Shown: positions 46,116 through 58,268, numbered from the stretch's first letter. The stretch is DNA of 64,000 nt from Iris pallida (GCA_029216955.1 JANAVB010003999.1:3791999-3855998); one strand, 5' to 3'. A program made the numbers and translations. Notes: a model not told the origin generated them from the letters alone.

Positions 46116-46197
<82 letters not shown>
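46116..46197. repeat. (CT)n(AT)n compound microsatellite
   Basis: About 45 bp of CT followed by about 36 bp of AT. Confidence 0.95.
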
Positions 46198-46199
<2 letters not shown>

Positions 46200-46964
46200 G
46201 AGCTGCTGAAAACAAAAAGAACCTACGCCTACACCTCCGATACGATCACCCTATTGCAAATTTGGATAGGGCTTTGACACGGATAGAGGATGAAGACCGA
46301 AGGTTCATAAGTTGTGTGAAGAACTCTGTATTGATTTTTAGTCCTTTGGGGCTTGGCCACCTTCCAGGAGCTAGGACCGCCAACCCTCGATGCTACAACC
46401 GCCTGTGGAGAGCCCACTATGCACCCAGCTACCTGCTCTAGGGAGTCTCAGGGATCCACCGATCCACCCACCAATGACGGGGCAGTATGACTGACAGTAG
46501 AAAAGTAGCTCTCTCCCTCCTTGCGGAGAACGACCAGAGATGGGGTGGGGTCTGAAGGACCGCAGCGTCTGAAGGAGTTAAAACGGGAGCAGGAGGAAGC
46601 GGCACAAGCAGGAGGAGGGGGGGGGGGGGGGGGGGGGGGGAAGCTAGGGGGGATGGATTATGGGCCGTATAATGGAAGTGACTGGGTGGAGGGACACTCA
46701 TAGGGATGAGATGAGAGAGCATTGGGAGGGACAGGAAGCTCGAGGGGGTGGATTATAACGGCCACCGGAGAAGGGGCAAATGGGTCTATCTGGGACGCGA
46801 CCACCAGATCAGTAGAAGGGACCATAAGAGGATTCGAAGAGCTGGGAGGGTTAACCTCCTTATCGCCGTGGAGGAAAAATAGGACTATTTGGGCTTCAGT
46901 AACGCACCCCCAATAACAGCAACAACAGACCTCTGCAACAACCCACTCCCGATCTGCACACGGG

Positions 46965-46967
<3 letters not shown>
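46198..46967 (-). other. Possible decayed coding relic with poly-G insertion
   Basis: Minus-strand frames read proline-rich text (PSPVAVIIHPLELPVPPNAL) and GGPSSWKVAKPQRTKNQYRV with frame changes. They are split by a G-run (46617-46641) that reads as polyproline. No family is recognised; a retroelement gag relic is a guess. Confidence 0.3.
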
Positions 46968-47054
<87 letters not shown>

Positions 47055-47210
47055 GTCATTATGGTTAGGGGACTCGAATCCTACCTATCCCGTCTGGTAT
47101 CCGCACTGCTTTCCATATAAACTACAAGTGCTAGACATGTGTGTGTGTGTGCGCGTGTGCGCCAATGAACCCTAGCCTAGTAGGTAGCTAGTAATTGGCC
47201 CACACCGAAT
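46968..47210. repeat. (AT)n microsatellite and SINE-like fragment
   Basis: AT run 46968-47053. Next to it on the minus strand is GGTAGGATTCGAGTCCCC (about 47069-47086), a B-box-like motif. A (GT)n run lies at 47139-47152. The SINE reading is tentative. Confidence 0.5.
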
Positions 47211-49442
47211 TGTCCTTATGATTCTCATTATTCGATAACTCATATTTTCTTCATTGTATTTATTTTCGTCTATTGAGAAGTTATGGTTGATCCATTGGCA
47301 GATCAACGAGAGAAGTTGTAGAGGAGTCGAGCGTATTCTTATCCAGAAGTGAAGTTTTTAATGCTAGACTCATCATCGCGTGGTTTTCTTATGCATTAGG
47401 CTTTCACATAAAAAAACTTTTTGCATTTGTGTTTGTGCTATTGCGCGATTGTATTGTTGTGATTATTGGTTTGCAGGTTTCATTGTAGTTCAATCCTTAT
47501 GTATTCTTTTCTATCCATAACGATATAAACAGTATTAATTCTGTTGCTCCGAGCTCCATTGACAAATATGATCTAATTAATTTTGATTGAGATATCTAGT
47601 TAGCTTTTGCTTTCTTTTACTCTTTATTAATTCCTTTTTCAAAAGAAAAAACTGTAAGATGGGATCACAGTATTCCAGTATCCAAATTTTCATGAAAAGA
47701 AGAGAAATCAAACATCTACTTCTAAATTTTCTGACACATGTAAATAACAATGATCCCTGCTATATTGTCCGCCGCAGGCTAGTCCGTATGCCATGTGGCG
47801 TCGTTCCATTGGCAGGCCAATCGACGTGGAATCCATGCCAATAGAGGGAGGGGGCCAATAGGGTTCGACCATGCAGGATGGCGGGCCAGCCCTCCTGGGA
47901 ACAAAAATACCTTTTCCCATAACAATTGATCTATTTATTAACTTTCCTTAGATATCTAGTGATACACTAGTGCAGGAATTCATGGTACGGTGGTACTGTA
48001 CATAGTCAAGATGTAATGTCATTTCTTAATGATTTTAGAGGAACTCAATCCCCAGTAATTGATCAGCTGTTAGTGGGACTAGTGAACTATCATCATTGCT
48101 AGGTTGTAGTGATGCCTTTGCTTAGTGTTTATTTTTAAACTTTTCTTAATGAAGTCTTTAATCAGCATTGCTTTTCTTTGGTTCCCACCAACTAATCCAC
48201 CAACTGGACATTTCAAACAGAAGCTTGCAATATATATACCAGATTTTTTTTTCTCTTATAATAATTTATATGTACCTATCTCCTATATGGAAGATATGGC
48301 CATGGCTAGCACTCTTGGCATGGGTATCATAATTGCTATGTTAACTACGAATTCGAGTTGATTAAGTTTTACTAAATTTTTTTTCATCGATTATATATGC
48401 TTGTAGGATTGACCAATATTTGCTCAGCATGACAGTTGGAACAAATTAAGACATAGAGAGAAATAGAGAGAGAGAGAGAGAGAGAGAAATGACTTATGCA
48501 ACCGTCAGTGGGGAGGGGATGCTATCTGTAGTTGCTGGAAAAGAAAGGCGAGATGTTACAACTTTTTCGCTTTCTCAAGGACAAATTTGTGCAAAAAAAG
48601 GGGGGAAAAACTAGGTTAGTGAAATGCAAATACTTGAAAGATCATTACTGCAAATGGCAAATTGCAGAAGTAGGATTATTCATTAATATCTAATCTTGTC
48701 ATGTAAGAATTACACAGGAGAGAGAATCCAGATCAGTCAATTACATCTTATCGACCTCCTATATCTTGCAGTCTTTGGTACAAATGTTGTCAGAACCGGA
48801 CCGGACGACAGTTGGACTGGGACCGATTGGATTTTGTAAAATAATATTGGTTCGGTCTGATCACAACTGTTGTTTTTTTAAAAACCGATAATATTTTAGA
48901 GAACCAGGATTTAGCTGGTGAACCGGCCGAATCGGAGTTTATTTGAACCAACCGGGCTCTAGGTCGCAGAAGGAAGACTAGAATTCTCTTAACGATTGTG
49001 GGTCGGTTCTGGGTGGACCAGTCTGACGGGAGCGTGTAGAACGGCTAGGATGTCGGGTCGACGTTGTCCGAAGAGGTGCAACAACGGGGCATAGGCTCAC
49101 GAGGAGGTCTATAGGGTCGAGCCTCTAATCCTACTATATAGTTCACAAAAACCGGTCACACATGTAACAAAAACTTTCGGTTCAATTTTAGGGGCGGTTT
49201 TTTTAATTTTGCAAGTATTTGTTTCCATTTCTTATCCATACAAAAATAGGGTATTGGCAAGTACAAACCCTGTGTACCTGGCTATACCATTACAAATTAG
49301 AAAAATGCTAAGTTTACTACCAAAAGTTTACACCTTTCTTACAACCCACATCCACCTCCTGCTAACATGATAACAGCCGGTCCCACTCAGTCACATCCGA
49401 TCCTCCCTCTTTTCCAATCAAAGTATGCCACATGGGCGGTTG
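47211..49442. other. Gene-free interval upstream of the Mutator-like element
   Basis: No supported gene. A (GA)n run lies at about 48467-48487. 48790-49040 reads GTCAGAACCGGACCGG, GGTTCGGTCTGATC and GAACCGGCCGAATCGG, the style of a short plant repeat element, but I could not define ends. 47770-47900 is GC-richer without a clear frame. Confidence 0.45.
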
Positions 49443-49451
49443 TAAAACTTA

Positions 49452-50079
49452 GGCTTAATTGCACTTTGCTACCCTCAACTATTACCAATTTTCAACTTTG
49501 TACCCTAAACTATTTTTTTGTAACAATTTGGTACCCAGATGTTATTTTGGACTAAAATGTCCCTACCCCTACCCCTAACCCTCCCCCCCTGCACGCTCCG
49601 GCCGCCCCCCCTGCTCACTCCGGCCCCCCCCCCCCCCCCCCCTGCTAGCTCCGCACCCCCCCCCCTCCCGCCCCCCACCCCCCCCCCCCCCCCCCCCTGC
49701 TCACTCCGGCCGCCCGCCCGCCCCCGCCTCTCCCCTAGGCCGCGGCAGCACGGGAGGAAGGGGGCTGGGGAGGGAGGGCGGGGCGGGAGGCGGGGCAGGG
49801 GGTGGCCGAAGGTAGCAGGGGGGGGGGGGTGAGGGCGGGGGGGGGGCGGAGCTAGCCAGGGGGGGGGGGTGGGCGCGGCCAGAGCTAGCAGAGGGGGTGG
49901 CCGGAGTGGGGAAGGGGGTGGAGGGAAGGAAGAGGGAAGGGCATTTTCGAAATTTTTGAAAAATTAGGTATCAAGTTGAAAAAAAATAATAGTTGAGGTA
50001 CCAATTTGTTACGAAAAAAAGTTTATGGTATCAAGTTGAAAAGACGGAATAGTTGAGGGTAGCAAAGTGCAATTAAGCC
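49452..50079. mobile_element. Non-autonomous Mutator-like element, 628 bp, with 9-bp target duplication
   Basis: Starts GGCTTAATTGCACTTTGCTA and ends with the reverse complement TAGCAAAGTGCAATTAAGCC. The inverted repeat extends about 100 bp. It is flanked by an exact 9-bp duplication TAAAACTTA (49443-49451 and 50080-50088), the Mutator signature. The centre is C-runs (49580-49700) then G-runs (49770-49880), which are complementary, so most of the element can fold into one hairpin. The proline- and glycine-rich open frame inside is not a gene. Confidence 0.93.
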
Positions 50080-50303
50080 TAAAACTTATAACCAAACTTG
50101 CTACAAATTGCATTCAACTTTTAGTATTGTTTTCTTAACAAATCTCGTCCTCGTGTACTTTTGTGCTAGATCTCGAGTCACTTTTCCACGTTGTCAAGAC
50201 TTTGACAGGCCACTGACTCCATGCAATGCTGATCAAGAATCTAACCTTTAGAATCTGCACTGCAAATTAATGAAAGAGAAAGTAAGCTCACCACCTTCTA
50301 CTC

Positions 50304-50311
50304 TATATATA
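50304..50311 (+). promoter_or_regulatory. TATA box of the pectinesterase gene
   Basis: TATATATA lies 70 bp before the start codon at 50381, a usual distance for a plant leader of about 40 nt. It rules out the upstream in-frame ATG at 50270 as the real start. The Mutator-like element ends about 225 bp upstream. Confidence 0.7.
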
Positions 50312-50380
50312 GTGCTTGACTGCTTCCACAAACAAACACTCTCCATAGCCATCCCAACAAACCAAACTCATCACAAGCCA

Positions 50381-52907
50381 ATGTCTCACTCTCTCCACGT
50401 TCCCCTTCCCATTCTCCTCCTCTCCTCCTTCCTCCTCCTCATCGTCCCTTCTCTCTCCGACGTCCCTTCGGCTTCATCGACTCCGGTAACCCCCAGCGCC
50501 GCCTGCAGCTCTACGACAGACCCCGCCTTCTGCAAGTCAGTCCTCCCCCCTCACGGCTCGCAGAACATCTACACTTACAGCCGCTTCTCCCTCGCCAAAT
50601 CCCTCCACAACGCCCGCAACTTCCTCCGGACCGTCGACCGCTACCTCTCCCGACGCCCCGCCCTGTCGAGCGCCGCCGTCGGAGCCCTCGAGGACTGCCG
50701 GCTCCTCGCGGAGCTCAACGTCGACTTTCTCGTCTCCGCCAGCTCCGCCGTCAACTCCACCGCCAGCACTCCCCTCCTCCTCGACCCCCAGACCGACGAG
50801 CTCCAAACCCACCTCTCGGCGCTCCTCACGAATCAGCAAACCTGCCTGGATGGACTCCAGGCCGCCGCCTCCGCGTGGAGCGTCGAGAACGGCCTCTCCG
50901 TCCCCCTCCGGAACGGTACCAAGCTCTACAGCGTCTCCCTAGCCCTCTTCAACCGTGCGTGGGCCAGGAAGAAGAAGAAGAAGGCCAAGAAGCCCCGCAA
51001 CGTGTCCGTGTCCCCGAAAATTCCCGTTCCTCGTGATGTCGGTCGCGATATGTTGGGGAGGAGAGGCCGGAGGAGGCTCCTGCGGTCGTCGGGTGGGGAC
51101 GCGGTTCTCGTCAGCGACGTTGTTGAGGTGAGACAGGACGGGACCGGCAACTTCACCAACATAACCGACGCCGTCGATTCGGCGCCGACCAACAGCGACG
51201 GAAGCAAGGGCTACTTCTTGATAGTGGTCGGTGCCGGAGTGTACCGGGAGCACGTGTCGGTCCCCAAGAACAAGAAGTATCTGATGATGATCGGAGACGG
51301 GATCGGAAAGACCGTCGTCACCGGGGATCGCAACAACGTTGATGGATGGACCACCTTCAACTCTGCCACCTTTGGTGAGGAATTTTTTTTTTAAAATGCC
51401 CCGCACGGGACTTTGTGCATGCTACGTTTCATGCCAGTTGGACCAACTGTCCACGTCTCTTCCGCGATTCGATCCCAAAATCGTTCGCCTATCCAAAAAG
51501 GTTATACATCTCCTCACTTACCACAAAAGCCAGATAAGTTCGGTGGTGAGGACCTTAAATTATACAAAAAATTTCATAAGTAAAATAATTGATAAGGTAA
51601 TAAGTTTGCAAAATTTTCAAAAAGGCAATGTGTCGCCAAAAAAGTTGGTGATATGAGTGCTTGTATTCGACGACTTGAATGCATTTCTTTTTTACTAGGG
51701 AGTTGGCTAACAAAATATTTTAGTGATGAGAGTTAGTGTTGTAATTAACGAAAAAAGGGCTTTTAGTGACGAATTTTATTGACAAAATTTGACTTTAAGC
51801 GACGGTTTTGTTTAAAAAACTTGTATTTGTATCGTCAATATTGTTGGCGACATGAGTGCATGTGCTCATGTAATTTTAGTGACGAATTTATATTTTTAAT
51901 GACAAAATTGGGCCTTTATTGACAAAATTAGACTTTTAGCAACGAATTATTTCTTTTACAAAGTTTTCATGTCCTCTGAAAAAATAAATAAAAATAAAAT
52001 GCATGTCGCCAACTGGATTGGCGACTTGTTATCCTTTATTTTGCCATATTTCGTTATCTTTTAAATTTTTTTTGTAAAATCATATTTGTGTCGTTGTGTC
52101 CTTATCGTATTGTATTGTATCGGTATCATATATTCAATGAATATCAAGTATTATTCGTTTTACATTGTTATCCTAACTCATGCATGTCGTCACCTTCAAT
52201 TGTGATGCGCAGCTGTCGTCGGCCAGGGATTCGTAGCCCTAAACATGACATTCCGGAACACGGCCGGCCCGGCTAAGCACCAGGCCGTCGCGGTACGCAA
52301 CGGGGCCGACCTCTCCGCCTTCTACGGCTGCAGCTTCGAGGGTTACCAGGACACCCTCTACGCCCACTCCATGAGGCAGTTCTACAAGAGCTGCGACGTC
52401 TACGGCACCGTCGACTACATATTTGGCAACGCCGCCGTCGTCCTCCAGGACTGCAACATCTACTCGCGGCTCCCCGCGCGGGGCCAAAGCAACACCGTCA
52501 CGGCCCAGGGCCGGACCGACCCGAACCAGAACACGGGCACGTCCATCCACGGCTGCCACCTGGGCCCCGCGCCCGACCTGCAGGCCGCCGCGGGGGCGGC
52601 GAGGACGTACCTGGGGAGGCCGTGGAAGGAGTACTCGAGGACGGTGGTCATGCAGTCGAGCATGGACGGGCTGATCGACGCGGCGGGGTGGATGCCGTGG
52701 AGCGGAGATTTCGCGCTCGGCACGCTGTACTACGCCGAGTTCGACAACTCGGGTCCGGGCTCGGACACGGGAGGTCGGGTCGCTTGGTCCGGGTTCCATG
52801 TGATCAGCAACGGCACGGAGGCGGTCAACTACACGGTGACCGGCTTTGTGCTGGGGGATGACTGGCTGCCACGGACTGGCGTGCCGTACTCGAGTGGACT
52901 GCTATGA
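50381..52907 (+). CDS. Pectin methylesterase with inhibitor-type pro-region
   Basis: Exon 1 50381-51374 and exon 2 52213-52907 (intron GT...AG, phase 1) give 562 codons. The protein removes methyl esters from cell-wall homogalacturonan. A signal peptide (HVPLPILLLSSFLLLIVPSL) is followed by a PMEI-type pro-domain (about 35-190), then a basic linker with the processing motif RRLL (about 230). The catalytic domain follows from about 246: GVYREHV, QAVAVR, GYQDTLY (about 378), GTVDYIFGN (about 396, catalytic Asp; usual Phe is Tyr), LGRPWKEYSRT (about 464). Length and order match group 2 plant PMEs, which are cleaved at RRLL before export. Codons are strongly GC-rich at position three, unlike the surroundings. 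The start is chosen for the signal peptide and TATA distance. Apparently intact. Confidence 0.95.
51375..52212 (+). other. Pectinesterase intron with transposon-like text
   Basis: An 838-bp AT-rich intron. 51650-52030 holds repeated TTAGTGACGAATTTTATTGA and GACAAAATTTGAC-type phrases and paired GTCGCCAAC/ATTGGCGAC words. They resemble subterminal repeats of CACTA-like MITEs, but no clean ends were found. Confidence 0.5.
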
Positions 52908-52937
52908 TCAACGGATTTTGTGCATGTAACGTAATGT

Positions 52938-52943
52938 AATAAA
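52938..52943 (+). terminator. Poly(A) signal of the pectinesterase gene
   Basis: AATAAA 31 bp after the stop codon. Confidence 0.6.
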
Positions 52944-53441
52944 GCATGACGAAGTTTTGCTCATTCAAATGACCTATTTCTTTCGGGATTTTGATTTCAT
53001 GCACTTCAGTGGCGATTAAGTTTTGTACTATAGATGATAGCGCACACAAAATAAACGGCACAAGTATAAGTTCGACAATACAAAAATTTTGTGCTTTGGG
53101 CAACTCTCTTGACCTATAAGAGATCGGGGTTGCCTGTATCCTTCTAGGGGTGAGCATATAACGGTTGAAAACCGAAAACCGAACAAAAATATGACAAACG
53201 GTTCGATTTTTTCGGTTATTGGTTCGATTTTCGGTTTAAAAAATTAAAAATTTTGAAATAACGGTTCGATTTTCGGTTATTCATCCGAGTAACCGAACCG
53301 AACCGAAAACCGATTTAGATTTAGTAATTTATCAAACTACCCTCAATCTATTTATACTAATATTTTTTAACCTCTAACTGAGCGCACCTTCTTCTTTTGT
53401 TATCTATCGGTACTTCTTTGAGCACTCTCTTTCTCAACCCT

Positions 53442-53489
<48 letters not shown>

Positions 53490-53496
<7 letters not shown>

Positions 53497-53843
53497 AGCG
53501 GATCAAAAGTCCCCCTTAGAAAACCCCCTAAAAACTCCCTCACACTTATCCGTAATATTAATGTTAATGTTAATATTAATGTTAATATTAATGTTAATGT
53601 TAATATTTATTTTTATATTTATTTCTATATTAATGTTAATGTTAATGTTAATATTAATGTTAATGTTAATGTTAATGTTAATGTTAATGTTAATATTAAT
53701 TTTAATGTTAAGTTTAATGTTAATTTTAGTATTTAATGTTAATATTAACATTAATATTAACATTAACATTAATATTAACATTAATATTACGGATGAGAGT
53801 GAGGGGGTCTTTAGGGAATTTTCTAAGGGGGCTTTTGATCCGC

Positions 53844-53850
<7 letters not shown>
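53490..53850. mobile_element. Foldback element with TTAATG core
   Basis: The left arm starts AGCGGATCAAAAGTCCCCCT and runs to ATCCGTAATATTAATG. The right arm runs from CATTAATATTACGGATGAG to GGGGGCTTTTGATCCGCTT. Arms are about 65 bp around about 220 bp of TTAATG/TTAATA. AT microsatellites flank both sides. Confidence 0.85.
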
Positions 53851-53912
<62 letters not shown>

Positions 53913-53915
<3 letters not shown>

Positions 53916-56594
53916 TACAAAAATTTGTCAGATTAGCGACGTCTAAATACGTCGCTAATCTCAGCGAAAACGTCGCTAAATCAATTTAGCGACGTTTCAG
54001 GAACGACGGAAAAAAACGTGTCGCTAAACGAGAAAACGTCGCTAGGGCGACGCTATTTCGCGACGTCAATGACGTCGCTAATTAGCGGCGTTATTTGCGA
54101 CGTTTGTTATTTGACGCTAATCAGCGTCGTAAAAGGCGACGTTATAGCGTGGTCGCCGTTTAGCGACAGTTTTGTGATGTTTTGGCGACGACGAGCTGAC
54201 ATCAGATTTGGTGCCACGTGTTGCCACGTCAGAATTTAGCGACGCTTTTAGCGACATTTACTGACGTCGCTAATATGTAGCGACGAATACTAACGTTGCT
54301 AAAAACGTCGCTAAATTAAAAAAAATATAAAAAATAGGTTCTAGAAAGCAAATGATGCTGGAGCTGGAGCCTGAGCCAAAATACAGAATACAAAATACAG
54401 AATACAGAATCCAATCCCTGGGTTCGTCGACCCCCTCGGTGGAACACTCAACACCGGCACGCACAATACATTCCAGAATATACAAAAAATATAAAGAAAA
54501 ATACTATCCGCAACGAACAATGTCAATATATAATATCCTCAACACAACCAAATCAATATCCGCAAATACGTACAAACTCAGTATCCTCAACGAAAAAACT
54601 GAATATCCCCAAATACGTACAAAGTCAAAATATAAAATACAGAATCTAATCCCTGGGTTCGCCGAAAATACAAAAACAAAGATTGACACACAGTTCTAAT
54701 TCATGTGTTTTAAGTGTGAGAACGGATGGCTCAAAACACAACCCAAAATTCATTCTAGCATACATTAGTGTGAATTATCTATGTTCTGTACATATGGTGT
54801 AGTATACGTTTTTTATCGAATCTAGTATCTGAAGAATGTAACAGAATCAAGATGAACTCACATAATGTAATACTAAACATCATCTACTACTATATAAGAT
54901 ATAGTGATAGGTTGTCGTATCATCATTGCAGAGGGATAAGGGTCGCAGGACAGTCAACTTTATTTACGGCTACATAGTTTCTGCCTCGCCAGTCGAATGG
55001 CTGCAGGGACTATGTCCTGATCACCATGTCGTACCATAGTTTCTGCCTCGCCAGTCGAATGGCTGCAGGGACTATGTCCTGGAGCTGGAGCCAAAATACA
55101 GAATCCAAAATACAAATACAGAATCTAATCTCTGGGTTCCCCCACCAATTCATTTCCCCCTATTTTACTCTCTCACTCTCTCTCCTCCCCCCTCCGGCTC
55201 TCTCTCTCTCTCCGGCGCTCTCACAGTACTAATTCATATCTATTTAAGTGTGAGAACGGATGGCTCAGAACACAACCCAAAATTCATTATAGCATACATT
55301 AGTGTGGATTATTATGTTTTGTACATATGGTGTAGTATATGTTCTTATCGTATCTAGTATCTGAAGAATGTAACAGAATCAAGATGAACTCACATAATGT
55401 AATACTAAGACATCATCTACTACTATATAAAATATAGTGATAGGTTGTTGTATCATCATTGCCGAGGGATGAGGGTCGGAGGACAGTCAACTTTATATAT
55501 CTACGGCTACAAAGGTTGTGGGACGAGCAAGAATCCTTTGACAAAGGAGACCACCATGCTGTCAGGAACCTCTCGCTCGAGATCTACACGAAGGATGTCC
55601 AATTGAGCTCCGGGGCAAAGTTTTGGCTCAGAGCAAGAATCTGTTGACGGAGCACATCTACCATGCTGTCAAAAAAAATAGTAACGGTGAGAGACCCATC
55701 TGAGTAGGACGTATACTCTAATAATATCTCCTCCAACACTCAATCCCACTACTGATATCATTCTTGTAAAGGTGATCTCTCAGAGTATACGTCCTACTTA
55801 GATGGATCTCTCAGAGTATCCTCTCCGGTTGGTTGTCCTAATTCATGTGTTTTAAGTGTGAGAACGGATGGCTCAGAACGCAACCCAAAATTCATTCTAG
55901 CATACATTAGTGTGAATCATCTATGTTCTGTACATATGGTGTAGTATACGTTCTTATCGAATCTAGTATGTAGTATCTGAAGAATGTAACAGAATCAAGA
56001 TGAACTCACATAATGTAATACTAAAATGTCATCTACTACTATATAAGATATAGTGATAGGTTGTCGTATCATCATTGCCGAGGGATGAGGGTCGCAGGAC
56101 AGTCAACTTTATCTACGGCTACATAGTTTTTGCCTCGCCAGTCGAATGGCTGCAGGGACTATGTCCTGATCACCATGTCGTACCATAGTTTCTGCCTCGC
56201 CATTCGAGTGGCTGCAGAGACTATATGTCCCGATCACCATGTTACCAATTAACCAACCAACAAAACTACTTGTTACAAATATCGACACTATTGGTGCATT
56301 CGAATCGTAGTATCACATTTTTCGGTGTCGAAAAACAAATAATTATTACTAAATTATCAGATTTTTCGGCACTATCGGTGCCCCTGACCAAGCCACCCCC
56401 CCTACACCACCCCTAGCCCTAACTCGAACCCTACTCCTAGCTTCCCTCCCCCAGCCACCCTCGTCTCCCCTGCCCCACCCCCCAGCCACCCCCCACTCAC
56501 CCCCGAACCACCCGCATCCCCCGCTGCCCCTCCCCCGAGCCACGCGCACCACCCAACCATCAACAACCAAAACAGCCAGAGGGGGAGAGAGAGA

Positions 56595-56626
<32 letters not shown>

Positions 56627-57361
56627 GGAGGGGAAGAGTACCACGTACCGGAGAGGAAGGAGAGTCGCCGGAGAGAGTGACAGCGCGAGAGAGAGTGAGA
56701 GCGCCGGAGGGGGGGGAGGAGAGAGAGTGAGGGCGCCAGAGGGGGGGGAGGAGAGTCGCCGGAGAGAGTGAGAGCGCCGAATGGGAAATGAACCCTAACC
56801 CGAACCTGAACCCTAACCCTAGCTCCCCTCCCCCATTCGGCCTAGTCCCCCCTGCCCTACCCCTCCAGCCACCCCCACTCACCCCCAACCACCCGCATCC
56901 CTCCCTGCACGTCCCTCCGAGCCACCCGCACCTCCCCAAACCACCAACAACCAAAACAGACGGAGAGAGAGAGAGAGAGGGAGGCGGAGAGTCACGTACC
57001 AGAGAGGGATGAGAGTCGCCGGAGAGAGTGAGAGTCGCCGCCGGAGAGAGTGAGAGCGCCGGGGAGGAGAGAGAGTGAGAGAGGAAAATGGGAGGAAATG
57101 AAACGTTGGGGCGGAGATATAATTAGAATTTAGCGACGCTTAAACTACCGTCGCTAAATGCATCGCTACTAGCGACGTCCCAGCGACGTTTCGCGACGAC
57201 TGGGTCATGTGCTTAATGTACGTCGTTGTTACATCGCTTAGGTCATCGCTAGTAGCGACTATGAGCGACGTTTATATAAAACGTCGCTAATGTACACAAT
57301 TTAGCGACGTTAATCTAACGTCGCTAAATATACGTCGCTAATTGAACAGATTTTAGTAGTG
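53913..57361. mobile_element. Non-autonomous CACTA-like element, 3449 bp
   Basis: Starts CACTACAAAAATTTGTCAGA and ends TCTGTTCA...-type inverse with TTTTAGTAGTG (57361). Both sides are TAT, a possible 3-bp target duplication, though in AT-rich context. Subterminal TTAGCGACG/CGTCGCTAA words are dense in both terminal 350 bp (53930-54310, 57120-57350), in inverse arrangement. No transposase is encoded. The interior carries three copies of a 0.25-kb unit and GA/CT-rich stretches. Confidence 0.85.
54719..56240. repeat. Three direct copies of a 0.25-kb unit inside the CACTA-like element
   Basis: The unit runs from GAGAACGGATGGCTCAAAAC through TACATATGGTGTAGTATA and AGATGAACTCACATAATG to CGAGGGATGAGGGTCG and GGACAGTCAACTTTAT. 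Copies begin at about 54717, 55251 and 55857. A second word, CCTCGCCAGTCGAATGGCTG, occurs at about 54985, 55046, 56132 and (diverged) 56200. The spacing suggests repeated segmental duplication within the element. Short open frames here are not genes. Confidence 0.85.
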
Positions 57362-57695
57362 TATATTAATGTTAATGTTAATATTAATGTTAATATTAAT
57401 ATTAATGTTAATGTTAATATTTATTTTTATATTTATTTTTATATTAATGTTAATGTTAATGTTAATATTAATGTTAATATTAATATTAATGTTAATGTTA
57501 ATATTTATTTTTATATTTATTTTTATATTAATGTTAATATTAATTTTAATGTTAAGTTTAATGTTAATTTTAGTATTTAATGTTAATATTAACATTAACA
57601 TTAACATTAATATTAACATTAATATTAACATTAATATTACGGATGAGAGTGAGGGAGTTTTTAGGGGGTTTTCTAAGGGGGCTTTTGATCCGCTT

Positions 57696-57785
<90 letters not shown>
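57362..57785. repeat. Half foldback and (AT)n run
   Basis: TTAATG/TTAATA core and only the right arm (TATTACGGATGAGAGTGAGG through GGGGCTTTTGATCCGCTTC, 57635-57696) of the 53490-53850 family. The left arm is absent where the CACTA-like element abuts. About 80 bp of AT follow. Confidence 0.85.
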
Positions 57786-58048
57786 ACATAATAATTCATA
57801 AATACAATAAATCATATATTTTTTAAAAATTTATTATTTAAATAGGCTCATTTTGCTAAAAATTGGAAGGTCCGGCACATTGGCCTATGAAACCGAACCG
57901 ACCGAAAATCGAACCGAATTAATACGGTTCGGTTTTGTTCGGTTTTATAAAAACAGTTCGGTTTTGAAAAATACGGTTTACGGTTATTTCGGTTTTCATA
58001 AATTCGGTTCGGTTTGAATTAACCGAACCGAACCGTTGCTTACCCCAA

Positions 58049-58216
58049 TATCCTTCTAGAATCAACCTACAATAAGGATTAAAAGACAACCAAAATAAGT
58101 TTCGGTTCGAACAATCCAACCCTTCTGGTCGACCCTATATCTATTACATTTGTTGGCAAGGGCGGAGCCAACATATAGGCCCAGTGGGGTCATGTGACCC
58201 CACTCAATTTTTTTTA

Positions 58217-58268
<52 letters not shown>

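Larger units (their letters stand above)
53145..58048. mobile_element. hAT-type element, exact 8-bp target duplication, invaded by others
   Basis: Left end TAGGGGTGAGCA (53145), right end TGCTTACCCCAA (to 58048), imperfect inverse repeats. Flanks are TATCCTTC at 53137-53144 and again at 58049-58056. Just inside both ends are AACCGAACCGAAAACCG-type repeats in opposite orientation (53158-53310, 57885-58040), typical of a common plant hAT family. The middle consists of later insertions: AT runs, the foldback 53490-53850, the CACTA-like element 53913-57361 and half a foldback. No hAT transposase is present. Confidence 0.88.

Noticed and set aside
49539..49832. Proline-rich ORF
   Set aside because: Lies wholly inside the Mutator-like element's C-run centre.
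50270..50380. Upstream in-frame ATG as pectinesterase start
   Set aside because: It lies before the TATA box, and the signal peptide begins at 50381.
50537..51406. Antisense ORFs within the pectinesterase gene
   Set aside because: Shadows of GC-rich codons in the real frame.
53503..53989. Isoleucine/asparagine- or leucine/methionine-rich ORFs
   Set aside because: Translations of TTAATG and AT microsatellites.
57353..57815. Repetitive ORFs of up to 148 codons on both strands
   Set aside because: Translations of TTAATG and AT microsatellites.
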